Below, one piece after another: positions 33,633 to 42,639 of a stretch of DNA of 64,000 nt. The stretch is from an uncultured Eubacteriales bacterium (GTDB taxonomy: Bacteria > Bacillota > Clostridia > Oscillospirales > Oscillospiraceae). The stretch lies in contig UQUO01000001.1 in the NCBI GenBank assembly GCA_900544295.1, positions 186,001-250,000 of the forward strand. The letters are read 5' to 3'. Positions within the stretch are counted from its first letter, which is position 1. Each line of letters opens with the position of its first letter. The position numbers were made by a program, and so were the translations under genes. The notes below the pieces were generated by a model. It was not told where the DNA came from, did no database searches, and saw only the letters and a program-made list of their open reading frames with translations.

Positions 33633-34511
33633 TCAGTACTGCACCCATTTTTTCTGGACCCAGAGCTGAATGAGGGTGATGGTCAGAATAATGAGGAACA
33701 GGATCCAGGACATGGCACTGGCGTAGCCGAAGTCATAGTTGCTGAAGCCATGTCGGTAGACCTCCGCAACGATGGTGGTACTGCTTCGCTCGGTCGTGCC
33801 AGCGGTCATGATCTTGACGGCAGTGAACAGCTTGAAAACAGCGATAGTCCGAATTACGATCAGGTAGAAGGTCGTGGGCGAGATCAGAGGGACGGTAATC
33901 TTTCTGAACTTCTGCCAGGGAGTTGTACCGTCGATCTCGGCCGCCTCATAGAGTGAGGTGGGAACATCCTGCAGTGCGGCCATGTATATCAGCACCTGAT
34001 AGCCGATACTGGTCCAGATGACGAGGATGATAATAGGCACTTTGGTAAGGTTGGGATTGGAGAACCACTGGGGCAGTTCCGTCATTCCCAGCTTGCTGAG
34101 GAAAAGGTTCACGGGGCCGTCGCTGCGGAACATGAACTTGAAAACAGTGACAAGCGCCACGGTGTTGGATATGTAGGGAATAAAAAAGAGGAGGCGGAGA
34201 GTCTTTCTCAGATAGACCTTGTCGTTGAGAAGATACGCCAGGATCAGTGAGAGTACCACACTGACGGGGACAATGGTAACGGTATAGATCAAAGTGTTCT
34301 TCAACGCATAGAGGAAGGTCTCGTCATGGAACATCTTCTGGAAGTTGTCCAGACCGACGAATTCGATCCCGGAAAGGCCGGAAACGAAGTTCCACTCGGT
34401 CAGCGACAGGGCGCCTGAAAAGACGATGGGGTAAGCAATGAAGGTAAAAAACAGCAAAAGAACCGGCGCAAGGAACAGCCACGCTGTCAAAGTATCTCTT
34501 CGTTTCTGCAT
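33633..34511 (-). CDS. Carbohydrate ABC transporter permease, MalF type
   Basis: 292 residues with membrane helices starting WLFLAPVLLLFFTFIAYPIV and the EAA loop YEAAEIDGTTPWQKFRKITV. It is the second channel subunit of the CUT1 importer and is separated by 17 bp from its partner and 75 bp from the binding protein gene. Confidence 0.93.
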   Translation of the reverse strand: MQKRRDTLTAWLFLAPVLLLFFTFIAYPIVFSGALSLTEWNFVSGLSGIEFVGLDNFQKMFHDETFLYALKNTLIYTVTIVPVSVVLSLILAYLLNDKVYLRKTLRLLFFIPYISNTVALVTVFKFMFRSDGPVNLFLSKLGMTELPQWFSNPNLTKVPIIILVIWTSIGYQVLIYMAALQDVPTSLYEAAEIDGTTPWQKFRKITVPLISPTTFYLIVIRTIAVFKLFTAVKIMTAGTTERSSTTIVAEVYRHGFSNYDFGYASAMSWILFLIILTITLIQLWVQKKWVQY

Positions 34512-34538
34512 AAAAAGGACCTCTCATTTCTAAACATA

Positions 34539-34559
34539 GGCCCAGCATAAAGCTGGGCC
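34539..34559 (-). repeat. Stem-loop between binding protein and permease genes
   Basis: GGCCCAGC / GCTGGGCC with a 5-base loop and no T run. Such hairpins often protect the abundant binding-protein mRNA and lower downstream expression. Confidence 0.5.
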
Positions 34560-34586
34560 CATGAGATTAACGTAAAGTGCTGTTAT

Positions 34587-35975
34587 TTATTTGGCGTCTG
34601 CAATAGCAGCATCCATCTGAGCCTTCATGGCCTCGAAGCCTTCCTCGATGGTCATGTTGCCGCGGTACACGTCCATGGTGACGGTGTTGAGAACATTGCT
34701 GATCTCGCTGGCACCAAGATACTCATGCTCGATGTAGGTGGGGCCGTCATAGTTGAGAACGACTCTCTTGTAGGCTTCCACATCGATGAGCTCTGCGGCG
34801 GCCTCTTCGCTGCCGAAGGCGATGGACACGATGGAGTCTCTGTCAACATTCTTGTAGGTGGGCATATGGCCGACGGTGCTGTAGTATGCACTGCCTTCCG
34901 TGCTGAACCACTTGACGAACTGCCATGCCAGCTCAGGATCCGGGCAGCTGTTGGCGATGGACAGATGCATGAAGTAGTAGATACCGTCGCAGTAGTTCAC
35001 TTCCTGATCCTCGTAAAGGGTGGGGATGGGAGCGTAGGTGATGGGGAAGTCGAAGGTGTACTCATCGGTATTGGCGATGCGGCGGGTCATGGCGTTGGTC
35101 ATCACGCACATGGCGACCTTGCCTTCCATGAAGGGAGTGTAAGCCTGAATGCCCTCATCGCGGTAGGTGATCAGAGGATACTGGATCTTCTCAACGATAT
35201 CGGCGTTGTAGTTCACGTTGAAGGCGTCGACAAATGCCTGATTGGTGATGTTGCTGACGAGGTTGCCGGCTTCATCCTTGGTGTAGTAGTAGTCATCGCC
35301 CAGGAAGCCGCGGGCCAAGATGGACCAGTAGTAGATGGAGTGGAAGTTGGAGCAGCCGTAGACCTCAACGGTGCCGTCAGCTGCGACCTTGTTCATGGCG
35401 CGGGCTGCATCGTAGTACTCGTCGATCGTCCAAGAGGTGGGGATTTCGCCGAGGCCGGCAGCATCCCACAGATCCTTGTTGATGATGACGTGGTCATTGT
35501 TGCCGCCCATGGGGATAGCAACGATCTTGCCGCCGTAGTTGTCTTCCAGACCCCAGTTTTCAACGCTGTCCAGGCCGGCTTCGGCCAGGAAGTCATCCAG
35601 GGGGTAGAACAGGCCGGCAGTGGCACGCTCTTCCAGCTTACCGGCTGCGAAGCTCATGCAAATGTCAACCTCGCCGGCGATGAGGGCGGTGTCGAGCTGC
35701 ACGTTACCGTCGCCGCTGTTGGAAAACTTGTGGATGTCCAAAGTGATGTTGGGGTAAACCTTGTTGAACTCTTCTACCCAGGAGGCTGCGCCGCTGTCTT
35801 CGTCCCAGACGCTCCAGAGGCGGATGGTGCCAACGTAGTCCTCGGGCTTCTTGCCTTCGGACTCAGCTGCGGGGGCTGCAGGATCTGCGGATGCTGCAGG
35901 AGCAGCCTGCTGGCCGCATGCGCAGAGGGCTGCGATCATGCAGAGAGCCAGAACCAGTGCGAGTGCTTTTTTCAT
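34587..35975 (-). CDS. ABC transporter sugar-binding lipoprotein
   Basis: 462 residues of the MalE-like extracellular solute-binding protein family 1. The lipoprotein signal (MKKALALVLALCMIAALCAC) supplies a lipobox Cys at about residue 20, followed by an Ala/Pro-rich linker and the fold (VGTIRLWSVWDEDSGA, FMEGKVAMCVMTNAMTRRI, ELAWQFVKWFSTEGSAYYS). It captures the substrate outside the membrane for the two permeases downstream. First gene of the minus-strand operon; a LacI-type operator is upstream at 36043. Confidence 0.93.
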   Translation of the reverse strand: MKKALALVLALCMIAALCACGQQAAPAASADPAAPAAESEGKKPEDYVGTIRLWSVWDEDSGAASWVEEFNKVYPNITLDIHKFSNSGDGNVQLDTALIAGEVDICMSFAAGKLEERATAGLFYPLDDFLAEAGLDSVENWGLEDNYGGKIVAIPMGGNNDHVIINKDLWDAAGLGEIPTSWTIDEYYDAARAMNKVAADGTVEVYGCSNFHSIYYWSILARGFLGDDYYYTKDEAGNLVSNITNQAFVDAFNVNYNADIVEKIQYPLITYRDEGIQAYTPFMEGKVAMCVMTNAMTRRIANTDEYTFDFPITYAPIPTLYEDQEVNYCDGIYYFMHLSIANSCPDPELAWQFVKWFSTEGSAYYSTVGHMPTYKNVDRDSIVSIAFGSEEAAAELIDVEAYKRVVLNYDGPTYIEHEYLGASEISNVLNTVTMDVYRGNMTIEEGFEAMKAQMDAAIADAK

Positions 35976-36042
35976 TGTGACCCTTCTTTCTCAAATTATA
36001 CATTATCAGATGGTTAAACCTTCCAATATACAAGGGAAATAT

Positions 36043-36056
36043 TTGGAGCGTTCCAA
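36043..36056. promoter_or_regulatory. LacI-family operator O1 (importer operon)
   Basis: TTGGAGCGTTCCAA, one mismatch from a perfect palindrome, 68 bp upstream of the binding-protein start. It matches O2 and O3 around the regulator gene. Confidence 0.65.
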
Positions 36057-36080
36057 GCCTCAAACACTCCCTTGAGGTTT

Positions 36081-37148
36081 TCAGGGAACGGGGAGCTGTC
36101 TGCGGTCAAGGAGGCTCTCTCTCATAATGAGATGGGGCGCGGAGGTAAAGGTCTGGATCGGATGCTGCGGGTCATTGATGCGGTTAAGCAGGAATTGAAA
36201 TGCCGTTTTTCCGATCAGTTCCTTTTCGACGTTCACGGCGCTCAGGGCCGGTGACGCATTGCCGCAAAAGCTGGAGTCTTCGTAGCAGATTACGGATATA
36301 TCCTCCGGAATTCGAATGTTCAGCTCATACAGACAACGCTGAAGACCCATGGCCATCTCGTTGTTCGCTGTGAGCACCGCATCCGGCATCAGTCCGGAGT
36401 TCAGAAGTTCTTTGAAAGCCATGTAACCGCTCTGCGGCGTATTTTTTTCCGCCGACAAAAGAAGCCTCTCATCCAGCGCATACCCGCATTCTGCCGCCGC
36501 ATCCCGAACACCGCGAACACGCTCGGGCCACACGCGGAAATAGCTTTTGGGACAGTTTAACAGACAAATGCGCTTGTGTCCCGTCTCGATGAGCTTCTTA
36601 AAGGCCAGACGGCTGCCCTCATAGGAGCTGTGGAACACCGTATCCACCCCGTCCGCCGCCCAGGAAGAGACGACCAGCACCGCGGGAATGTCCAGCCCGC
36701 GGATCACTTCCACCACATCCTCGTCGTCGAAGCCGCCGATGAAGATGGCGCCGTCTACCCGACGGCTCCTGATGATTCCGGGAATATTGTGAATATCATG
36801 AGAAAGATCATACCGGTCTTTCATAACGGACAGATCCAGATCCTGCTGGGCAATGGCCTGAAACACGCCTTCTTCCACGTCGTGGGTAAAAGAATCGGAG
36901 CTGTAAGACCACTCGTAGCGGTGATCCGTATTTCTGGCGCCGCGGGACATATGGATGATCCCGATGCTGTTGTTGCTGCGCCGGATCAGACTTCTGGCAC
37001 TGTAGTTCGGAACATAGTTCAGCGCCTTGATGGACTTCATCACCCGCCGCCTTGTTTCCTCCTTTACCAGAGGACTGCTGTTGAGAACTAACGATACTGT
37101 GCTCTTAGATACGCCGGCATCCGCCGCAACATCCCAAATTGTTACCAT
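36081..37148 (-). CDS. LacI-family transcriptional regulator
   Basis: 355 residues from ATG 37148. The N-terminal HTH and hinge (TIWDVAADAGVSKSTVSLVLN ... ALNYVPNYSARSL) are canonical. The periplasmic-binding-protein-like effector domain follows (IGIIHMSRGARN, RVDGAIFIGGFDDEDVVEV, AVLTANNEMAMGLQRCL, ISVICYEDSSF). It lies between the importer operon and the divergent FAD/kinase pair. Three palindromes (O1-O3) flank it, one inside its own promoter, so it probably represses all three units and itself until an inducer is bound. Confidence 0.93.
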   Translation of the reverse strand: MVTIWDVAADAGVSKSTVSLVLNSSPLVKEETRRRVMKSIKALNYVPNYSARSLIRRSNNSIGIIHMSRGARNTDHRYEWSYSSDSFTHDVEEGVFQAIAQQDLDLSVMKDRYDLSHDIHNIPGIIRSRRVDGAIFIGGFDDEDVVEVIRGLDIPAVLVVSSWAADGVDTVFHSSYEGSRLAFKKLIETGHKRICLLNCPKSYFRVWPERVRGVRDAAAECGYALDERLLLSAEKNTPQSGYMAFKELLNSGLMPDAVLTANNEMAMGLQRCLYELNIRIPEDISVICYEDSSFCGNASPALSAVNVEKELIGKTAFQFLLNRINDPQHPIQTFTSAPHLIMRESLLDRRQLPVP

Positions 37149-37170
37149 AGTATAGTCTCTTTTCGTTTTA

Positions 37171-37199
37171 ATTCTGTTTTGGAACATTCCAAAAGTCAA
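37171..37199 (-). promoter_or_regulatory. LacI-gene promoter with operator O2 in the spacer
   Basis: Minus strand TTGACT (37194-37199), 17 bp, CAGAAT (37171-37176). The palindrome TTTTGGAACATTCCAAAA (37177-37194) fills the spacer, so binding would shut off the regulator's own promoter. Confidence 0.65.
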
Positions 37200-37366
37200 T
37201 ATTCTTTTGCTTATTCTGCAATTTGCACAAAAGGGCTTCCGCCTTTTTATGAATAAGTGACATTTTTCCCTGTGCGCTGATCCGTGCCGCGTGCCCGAAA
37301 CGGGTGCGACTGTGCACTTCTCAGTAATTAAACTACAAAAAGTGAATAATAGCAAGTAATTTATAT

Positions 37367-37409
37367 TTGGAACGTTTTAATTGACTTATTATATTCAATG
37401 TGCTATAAA
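37367..37409 (+). promoter_or_regulatory. Operator O3 and promoter of the FAD-oxidoreductase/kinase arm
   Basis: TTGGAACGTTTTAA (37367-37380) abuts a promoter TTGACT (37381-37386), 17 bp, TATAAA (37404-37409). The operator has two mismatches in its right half. Confidence 0.6.
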
Positions 37410-37443
37410 TATCTCCGAATTGAGTGTGCAGGAGGAAACTTTC

Positions 37444-38742
37444 ATGGCATTTGTGGAAAAATCGTCCGGTCTTCCCGAGTCTTACGATGTGATCGTATGC
37501 GGCGGGGGGCCTTCTGGCTGGGTCGCGGCTGTGGCGGCGGCAAGACTCGGATGCCGTACTGCACTTATAGAGAGATTCGGGTTTTTCGGCGGGACAGCCA
37601 CCGCGGGACTCGTTGTACCGATCAGCGGCTTCTTCAAAAACGGCAGTCGGGTCGTTGGCGGCATACCGTGGGAGTTTGAGCAGGAAATGGAGCGGCACGG
37701 GGCTGCCTTTGCCGAAATGCCTAAAGGACATATCTCCGTTGACACGGAGTACTACAAGCTGATCGCCCAGCGAATGGTACTGGATTCCGGTGTTGTTGTA
37801 TACACCAACTCTCTCGTATCCGATGTGCTCAGAGACGGGAAGCTGATAACCGGGATTCGCGCTGTCGGCAATGAGGGCCCGTTTGAGATCCGCGGGAAAC
37901 ACTTTATTGATGCGACCGGAAACGGAAATATCTGCTCCATGGCAGGGATTTCCACGCGCACCAGTCAGACCCCGCAGCCTCTTTCTCTGTGTTTTGAGCT
38001 TATCGGCGTGGACACATCCACCCCTTTGCTCCGTGACAGTATCCATCACACGGGGAAAGAAGGCACGCACTCGCTCAACACGGAGATCCACGATTATCTG
38101 GACGGTCTGTATTCGGAGCAGAAAGCTCCTCAGTTCGGCGGTCCGTGGTTCAACACCATGCTGAGTGGAGACCGGCTGGCAGTCAACATCACCCGCAGCA
38201 ATTCGACCTCACTGAACGCCCGGGACTATATGACTGCCGAATTTCAAATGCGTGAGGACATGTTCAGGCTGCTCGATATTTTGAAAAACAAATATCCGGA
38301 GTTTAAAAACTGCTCGATCTCCGCTTCCGCAGTTAACGCGGGAATACGCGAGGGCCGGCATCTGGTCGGCGTGCACACGCTGACCGGAGGCGAGATTATG
38401 CGGGCCGAACATTTTGAAGACTCTGTAGCCAGAAACGCCCATCCCATTGATATGCACTGTGCAGACGGAAGCTCTCAGGTTCTTCAGGAGCTCTCCGAGG
38501 CGGGATACATTCCGTACAGATCTCTGATCTCCCCGGAAGCAGACAATGTAATAGTCTGCGGGCGCGCTATTTCCGCAGACGACGCTGCCCATGCGAGCAT
38601 TCGCGTGCAGGCTACCGCCATGGCCGTCGGTCAGGCCGCGGGTACGGCAGCCGCTCTGTGCAGCCGATGCGGCTACAGCGTGCATCAGCTCCCTGCGCAC
38701 GAGCTCCAGAAAACGCTGACAGGCCAAAACGCCATTTTATAA
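37444..38742 (+). CDS. FAD-dependent oxidoreductase (FAD_oxidored family), second copy
   Basis: 432 residues from ATG 37444, 8 nt after AGGAGG. The dinucleotide motif VIVCGGGPSGWVAAVAAARLG is followed by ALIERFGFFGGTATAGLV. GKHFIDATGNGNICSMAGI and the C-terminal VIVCGRAISADDAAHASIRV follow the same order as the paralogue at 28767-30050. It heads the plus-strand arm of the LacI regulon, with an FGGY kinase downstream. The substrate is unknown. Confidence 0.85.
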   Translation: MAFVEKSSGLPESYDVIVCGGGPSGWVAAVAAARLGCRTALIERFGFFGGTATAGLVVPISGFFKNGSRVVGGIPWEFEQEMERHGAAFAEMPKGHISVDTEYYKLIAQRMVLDSGVVVYTNSLVSDVLRDGKLITGIRAVGNEGPFEIRGKHFIDATGNGNICSMAGISTRTSQTPQPLSLCFELIGVDTSTPLLRDSIHHTGKEGTHSLNTEIHDYLDGLYSEQKAPQFGGPWFNTMLSGDRLAVNITRSNSTSLNARDYMTAEFQMREDMFRLLDILKNKYPEFKNCSISASAVNAGIREGRHLVGVHTLTGGEIMRAEHFEDSVARNAHPIDMHCADGSSQVLQELSEAGYIPYRSLISPEADNVIVCGRAISADDAAHASIRVQATAMAVGQAAGTAAALCSRCGYSVHQLPAHELQKTLTGQNAIL

Positions 38743-38826
38743 AAACAGCTCCAGTTTTGAGTGATTTCAAAATCGGAGCAACGTATTTCTCATTTCATTT
38801 CATAGGAAAAGAAAATCGGGGGTTCT

Positions 38827-40455
38827 ATGACAGCGGAGAAAAATAAACGAGGCCCTTATGTGATAGGACTGGACTTTGGATCCTTGTCCTGCCGGGGAAT
38901 TCTTGCGGGCAGCAGGGACGGCTCCGTGCTTTGTGAGGCGGAGTATGCCTATCCCCATGCCATCATCACCGCCCCATGTAAAGATCTGCCGGGCCTGTCT
39001 GAAAAGTGGTGCCTGCAAGACCCGGACGATTACCGTGAGGCACTGGTTTTCGTTCTGCGGGAGCTTTTTGCAAAGAGCTGCGTTGACCCCGAAGCTGTAG
39101 CGGCTGTGGGCGTTGACGCCACGGCAAGCACGGTATTAGCAGTGGACAAAGAGTGTGTTCCTCTGTGCAAAAAAGAAGAATACAAAGCCCGCATCCACGC
39201 CTGGCCCAAAATGTGGAAGCATCATGCCGCTTTCAAAGAGGCGGCAGACCTGACCCGCGCGGCCAGAGAATTCCGGCTTCCTTGGCTGGATTCGGTGGGC
39301 GGAGAGATCGGGGCGGAGTTTTTCGTATCCAAGGTTCTGGAATGTTTTCGGGAAGACAGGCAGCTGTTTGATGCCACCGATACCTTTTTGGAGCTGGGAG
39401 ACTGGATCGTCAGTCTCCTCGCCGGGCAGGAAATCCGCAGCAGAACGTTCCTTGCCTGCAAGGCCATGTGGTCAGAGGCGAGCGGCTTTCCTCCGGAGGA
39501 ATATTTCGATGCGGCAGAGCGCGGCTTCGGTTCGGGATATTACGCCAAAATGACCGGCCGCAGTCAGTGCATCTGCTTTCCCGGTGAAGCAGCCGCTGAA
39601 GTTTCTGAAACTATGGCCGCCCTCACCGGCCTTGCACCCGGCACCGTAATCACCGCCGCCCAAATGGACGGCTATGCCGGTATCCCCGGGTCCGGGATCT
39701 GCGAGGCAGGCGTACTGATGATGGTTCTGGGCACTTCTACCTCGTTCATGCTTCTGGATGAACGGGATACACCCGTTGAAGGCATCTGTGCCAGCATGCC
39801 CGACAGTATATACCGGGGGCTTCTGTGTCATGCCGCAGGGCAGCCCGGCACGGGGGATATGCTGCAATGGTATATGGAAAATGCTCTTCCGGGTTCCTGT
39901 GAGCGAAAAGCAAAGGAAGAAGGGATCAGCGTCCACGAATACCTTTCCCGGCTGGCCGAAAGAAGCGGCCCCGATGAGCGGCTTCTGTGTCTCGCGTGGT
40001 TCAACGGCAGCAAGTCTGTGCCGATCGATCTGAGCCTCACCGGTGTCATAAGCGGCTTTTCCCTGTCCACGAAACCGGAGCAGGTCTATCGTTGTCTCAT
40101 CGAGGGCTCCGCCTTTGGAGCCAAAGCAATTATTGAGCATATCAAAGCGCATGGCGTTCCCATTCGCGAGATCATCTGTTCCGGAGGGATGTCGTGGAAA
40201 AATCCGTTCCTGATGCAGATCTACGCGGATATTCTGAACTGTGACCTGAAAGTGTGCGCCGAAAAACAGACCGTAGCCCTCGGTTCGGCCATCTATGCTG
40301 CGGCGTCTGCCGGGCTGTATCCGGATGTTCCCTCCGCTGCCAGAGGCATGAGCGGCCGGATCAGCCGTGTTTACACACCGACTCCCGAAAGCGGGAGATC
40401 CTATCAGGCCATGTATAAAAATTATTTAGCTCTCCGTCGCTCAATTCTATCCTGA
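38827..40455 (+). CDS. FGGY-family carbohydrate kinase, second copy
   Basis: 542 residues, full length. The phosphate loop VIGLDFGSLSCRGIL is at residue 12, with KMWKHHAAFKEA, VLGTSTSFMLLDE, the ATP-site IICSGGMSWKN and VALGSAIYAAASAG. It aligns by eye along its whole length with the kinase at 25322-26935. Two diverged kinases in one regulon suggest two phosphorylation steps or two substrates. The Shine-Dalgarno (GGGGG) is weak. Confidence 0.9.
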   Translation: MTAEKNKRGPYVIGLDFGSLSCRGILAGSRDGSVLCEAEYAYPHAIITAPCKDLPGLSEKWCLQDPDDYREALVFVLRELFAKSCVDPEAVAAVGVDATASTVLAVDKECVPLCKKEEYKARIHAWPKMWKHHAAFKEAADLTRAAREFRLPWLDSVGGEIGAEFFVSKVLECFREDRQLFDATDTFLELGDWIVSLLAGQEIRSRTFLACKAMWSEASGFPPEEYFDAAERGFGSGYYAKMTGRSQCICFPGEAAAEVSETMAALTGLAPGTVITAAQMDGYAGIPGSGICEAGVLMMVLGTSTSFMLLDERDTPVEGICASMPDSIYRGLLCHAAGQPGTGDMLQWYMENALPGSCERKAKEEGISVHEYLSRLAERSGPDERLLCLAWFNGSKSVPIDLSLTGVISGFSLSTKPEQVYRCLIEGSAFGAKAIIEHIKAHGVPIREIICSGGMSWKNPFLMQIYADILNCDLKVCAEKQTVALGSAIYAAASAGLYPDVPSAARGMSGRISRVYTPTPESGRSYQAMYKNYLALRRSILS

Positions 40456-40742
40456 GATACAGCGGAGAAACAAAAACACTTCTCACTCTGTATCACAGCA
40501 AAAGGACTGCAGCATGGCAGTAACACTCAAATACGCTGATCTCGTTGGAAAGAAGTCTATCACGAGAATAGGTAAAGCGTGTATTTCTTTTGACAGAAAG
40601 ATTTTACGGCATTTATGGCAAAGCCTTGCCAAAAAGGTTCCGCTGTAAAATCTGCATTTTGCAACGGAACCTTGAAAAGCAAGCTTATAACATGGCCTCA
40701 AAGTCTTTCCGACGATGAAATCTTTTGCGTGTCAGCAATATA
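40456..40742. other. No recognisable gene (287 bp)
   Basis: This stretch between the second kinase and the integrase boundary has lower GC and holds no supported ORF. Confidence 0.4.
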
Positions 40743-40955
40743 CTATAAAACGCGATAACTGATCGAACGAATGCCCCAGTCTGCACAGGATTTAAATTCA
40801 AAAGACCTGAAAACACCCGGCTGCAAATCAAGATCTCTGCCGATCAGAGCGCCTATGTCATTTATTTTTGCAAGCACCGTCATTCCGCCATAATTGATCA
40901 GTATCGTTTTTCCAAGATACAAGCGACTATTTGGCCAGGACATGGGTATAGCCAT
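40743..40955 (-). pseudogene. Double-psi beta-barrel (RlpA-like) C-terminal fragment
   Basis: 70 codons on the minus strand end in LINYGGMTVLAKINDIGALI and GRDLDLQPGVFRSFEF, then IRSISYRVL. The ND(x)G ... GRDLDL pattern matches the RlpA/3D-type double-psi barrel of cell-wall enzymes. The N-terminus is cut off where the integrase begins (~40950), so it is a remnant. Confidence 0.45.
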
Positions 40956-40958
40956 ATT

Positions 40959-42107
40959 GTGTTGAGTTACACAGACTCGGTCGGAAAGCGAAAACAGCCA
41001 TGGTTTCCGACCGGGCTTCCCGTAAAGGGAAACAAAAAACGTGCCGAAAAAATGCTGAGGGAAATGAGGCGGGACTATGTCCCTCCCGTCTGCGATATGG
41101 GAACCGGAGACCTGTCTGCAGAGATGCTGTTTGCCGATTATATGGAAATGTGGTTGGAAATCGTTCGGGGATCCGTCGAGGAAACAACTTTTTCATCGTA
41201 TACGCAGATGGTAAAGGGAAAGATCGTGCCGTACTTCCGAAATACCGGCCTCACTCTCGAAGGTATTCAGGCCAAGCATATTCAGAGCTTCTATCTGCAT
41301 GAGATGAAAACCGTTTCTGCCAACACGGTGATTCACGAACACGCAAACATCCACAAAGCTCTGAAATATGCCGTGAAAATGGACCTGATCCCGTTTAATC
41401 CTGCCGACAAGGTGGAGCGTCCGAAAAAGCAGAAGTATATCGCAGACTATTACCGGTTGGATGAGCTGGAAAAGCTTTTTGAGGTAACAAAGGATCATCC
41501 GTATTCCCTGCTGATTCAGATGACAGCATTCTACGGCTTGCGGCGCAGTGAAGCACTCGGCCTGAAATGGGACGCGATTGACTTTGAACGCAATACCATC
41601 ACGATCAAGCACATATTAACGACTGTCAAATTGGATGGCAAATATGCGATTGTTGAGGCGGACCGGGCAAAAACAAAGTCAAGTCTTCGGTCCCTCCCGT
41701 TGGTCGGTAATTTTAGAGAAAAGCTTCTGGAACTCAAAGAGCAGCAGAAAGAAAATATGAGGGTCTGCGGAAACTGTTACAATCACAGATATGACGGCTA
41801 TATATTTGTAGATCCTATGGGTAATATTATCAGCCCGAACGCAGTAACAGAGAACTTCAGCAAGATTTTGGAGCGTAACGGTCTGCGCCACATTCGCTTT
41901 CACGATCTCAGACACAGCTGCGCATCTTTGCTCCTTGCCAATGATGTCCCGATGAAGCAGATTCAGGAATGGCTCGGTCACAGTGATATCAGCACGACGG
42001 CGAATATTTACAGCCATCTGGATTATAAGTCCAAGATCACTTCCGCAAACGTAATGGACAATCTTCTGTCCCTGCCGGAGATCAAAAGTCAGAGCTGGAG
42101 CGGTTGA
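40959..42107 (+). CDS. Tyrosine site-specific integrase, N-terminus shortened
   Basis: 382 residues from GTG 40959. A family-like arm-binding start (GHGYSHIVLSYTDSVGKRKQ) is readable from ~40940 but has no start codon, so the first ~15 residues seem lost. The SAM-like core-binding domain (~60-140) precedes the catalytic domain with Arg in YGLRRSEALGLKWD, the HxxR box HIRFHDLRHSCASLL, the late His in WLGHSD and Tyr in TTANIYSHLDY. All catalytic residues are present. A terminator and a tRNA-Ser 3' fragment follow, the normal int/att layout. Whether the shortened N-terminus still binds arm sites is uncertain. Confidence 0.85.
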   Translation: MLSYTDSVGKRKQPWFPTGLPVKGNKKRAEKMLREMRRDYVPPVCDMGTGDLSAEMLFADYMEMWLEIVRGSVEETTFSSYTQMVKGKIVPYFRNTGLTLEGIQAKHIQSFYLHEMKTVSANTVIHEHANIHKALKYAVKMDLIPFNPADKVERPKKQKYIADYYRLDELEKLFEVTKDHPYSLLIQMTAFYGLRRSEALGLKWDAIDFERNTITIKHILTTVKLDGKYAIVEADRAKTKSSLRSLPLVGNFREKLLELKEQQKENMRVCGNCYNHRYDGYIFVDPMGNIISPNAVTENFSKILERNGLRHIRFHDLRHSCASLLLANDVPMKQIQEWLGHSDISTTANIYSHLDYKSKITSANVMDNLLSLPEIKSQSWSG

Positions 42108-42159
42108 TTCTGTTCTTGCCGAAAATCATGTACGCAGTTGTGCATTTGGCAGAAAAGGA

Positions 42160-42200
42160 AAACCCAGTCACACGGCAAAAGCCTTGATATGACTGGGTTT
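42160..42200 (+). terminator. Terminator after the integrase
   Basis: AAACCCAGTCA / TGACTGGGTTT with a 19-base loop, followed by the tRNA-Ser fragment. Confidence 0.6.
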
Positions 42201-42201
42201 G

Positions 42202-42257
42202 TGGCGGAGAGTTAGGGATTCGAACCCTAGAGACCTTTCGGTCTACAGCATTTCGAG
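42202..42257 (-). pseudogene. 3' half of tRNA-Ser(CGA), integration-site remnant
   Basis: Read on the minus strand: CTCGAAA (anticodon loop, anticodon CGA), half of the anticodon stem, a class II long variable arm (GACC-GAAA-GGTC), T arm TAGGG-TTCGAAT-CCCTA, acceptor 3' strand ACTCTCC, G and CCA. The 5' half is missing; sequence diverges exactly at the anticodon loop into an IS3 fragment. This is typical of an attachment site left by an integrase using the anticodon loop as crossover. Confidence 0.75.
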
Positions 42258-42261
42258 TTCC

Positions 42262-42521
42262 ATGCGAACAAGCCCAACAGCAAATGGGTAACAGGCATCT
42301 CCTACATCCACACCAAGCAGGGTGTACTGTACCTGTCGATCTCTACGACAACAGCATCGTTGCCTACAAGACCGGAACACAGCAGACGTTAAATCTGGTG
42401 CTGGACACCATCCGCCTGGCCATGCGCTGAGATGATTGACCGCTAAATCGATTTTTACAACCACGAGCACATCCAGCTAAAAACTGGAGTGGCGCCGCTC
42501 ACGCTGCGCCACTCCGCTTAA
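42262..42521 (+). pseudogene. IS3-family (IS150-like) OrfB fragments
   Basis: Broken frames read NKPNSKWVTGISYIHTKQG, DLYDNSIVAYKTGTQQ, VNLVLDTIRLAMR and then IDFYNHEHIQLKTGVAPLTL. These are the DDE core and C-terminal end of an IS150-type transposase with internal deletions and frameshifts. Confidence 0.7.
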
Positions 42522-42531
42522 AACTTCATAT

Positions 42532-42570
42532 TTCCCTACATTGAGGCTTTCTTCCCTACATTGAGGCTTT
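42532..42570. repeat. Two tandem 19-bp repeats
   Basis: TTCCCTACATTGAGGCTTT occurs at 42532-42550 and again at 42552-42570, one base apart. It is probably associated with the end of the IS3 relic. Confidence 0.6.
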
Positions 42571-42639
42571 TTGTACTGTCCGCACAATCTGGGGCGGTTC
42601 ACTTCCGTTTCAAGGCTTTTTTGTTTTCCGGCGGCGGGG

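Noticed and set aside
42532..42570. Tandem 19-bp repeats as a CRISPR array
   Set aside because: Only two copies with a one-base gap, no spacers and no cas genes.
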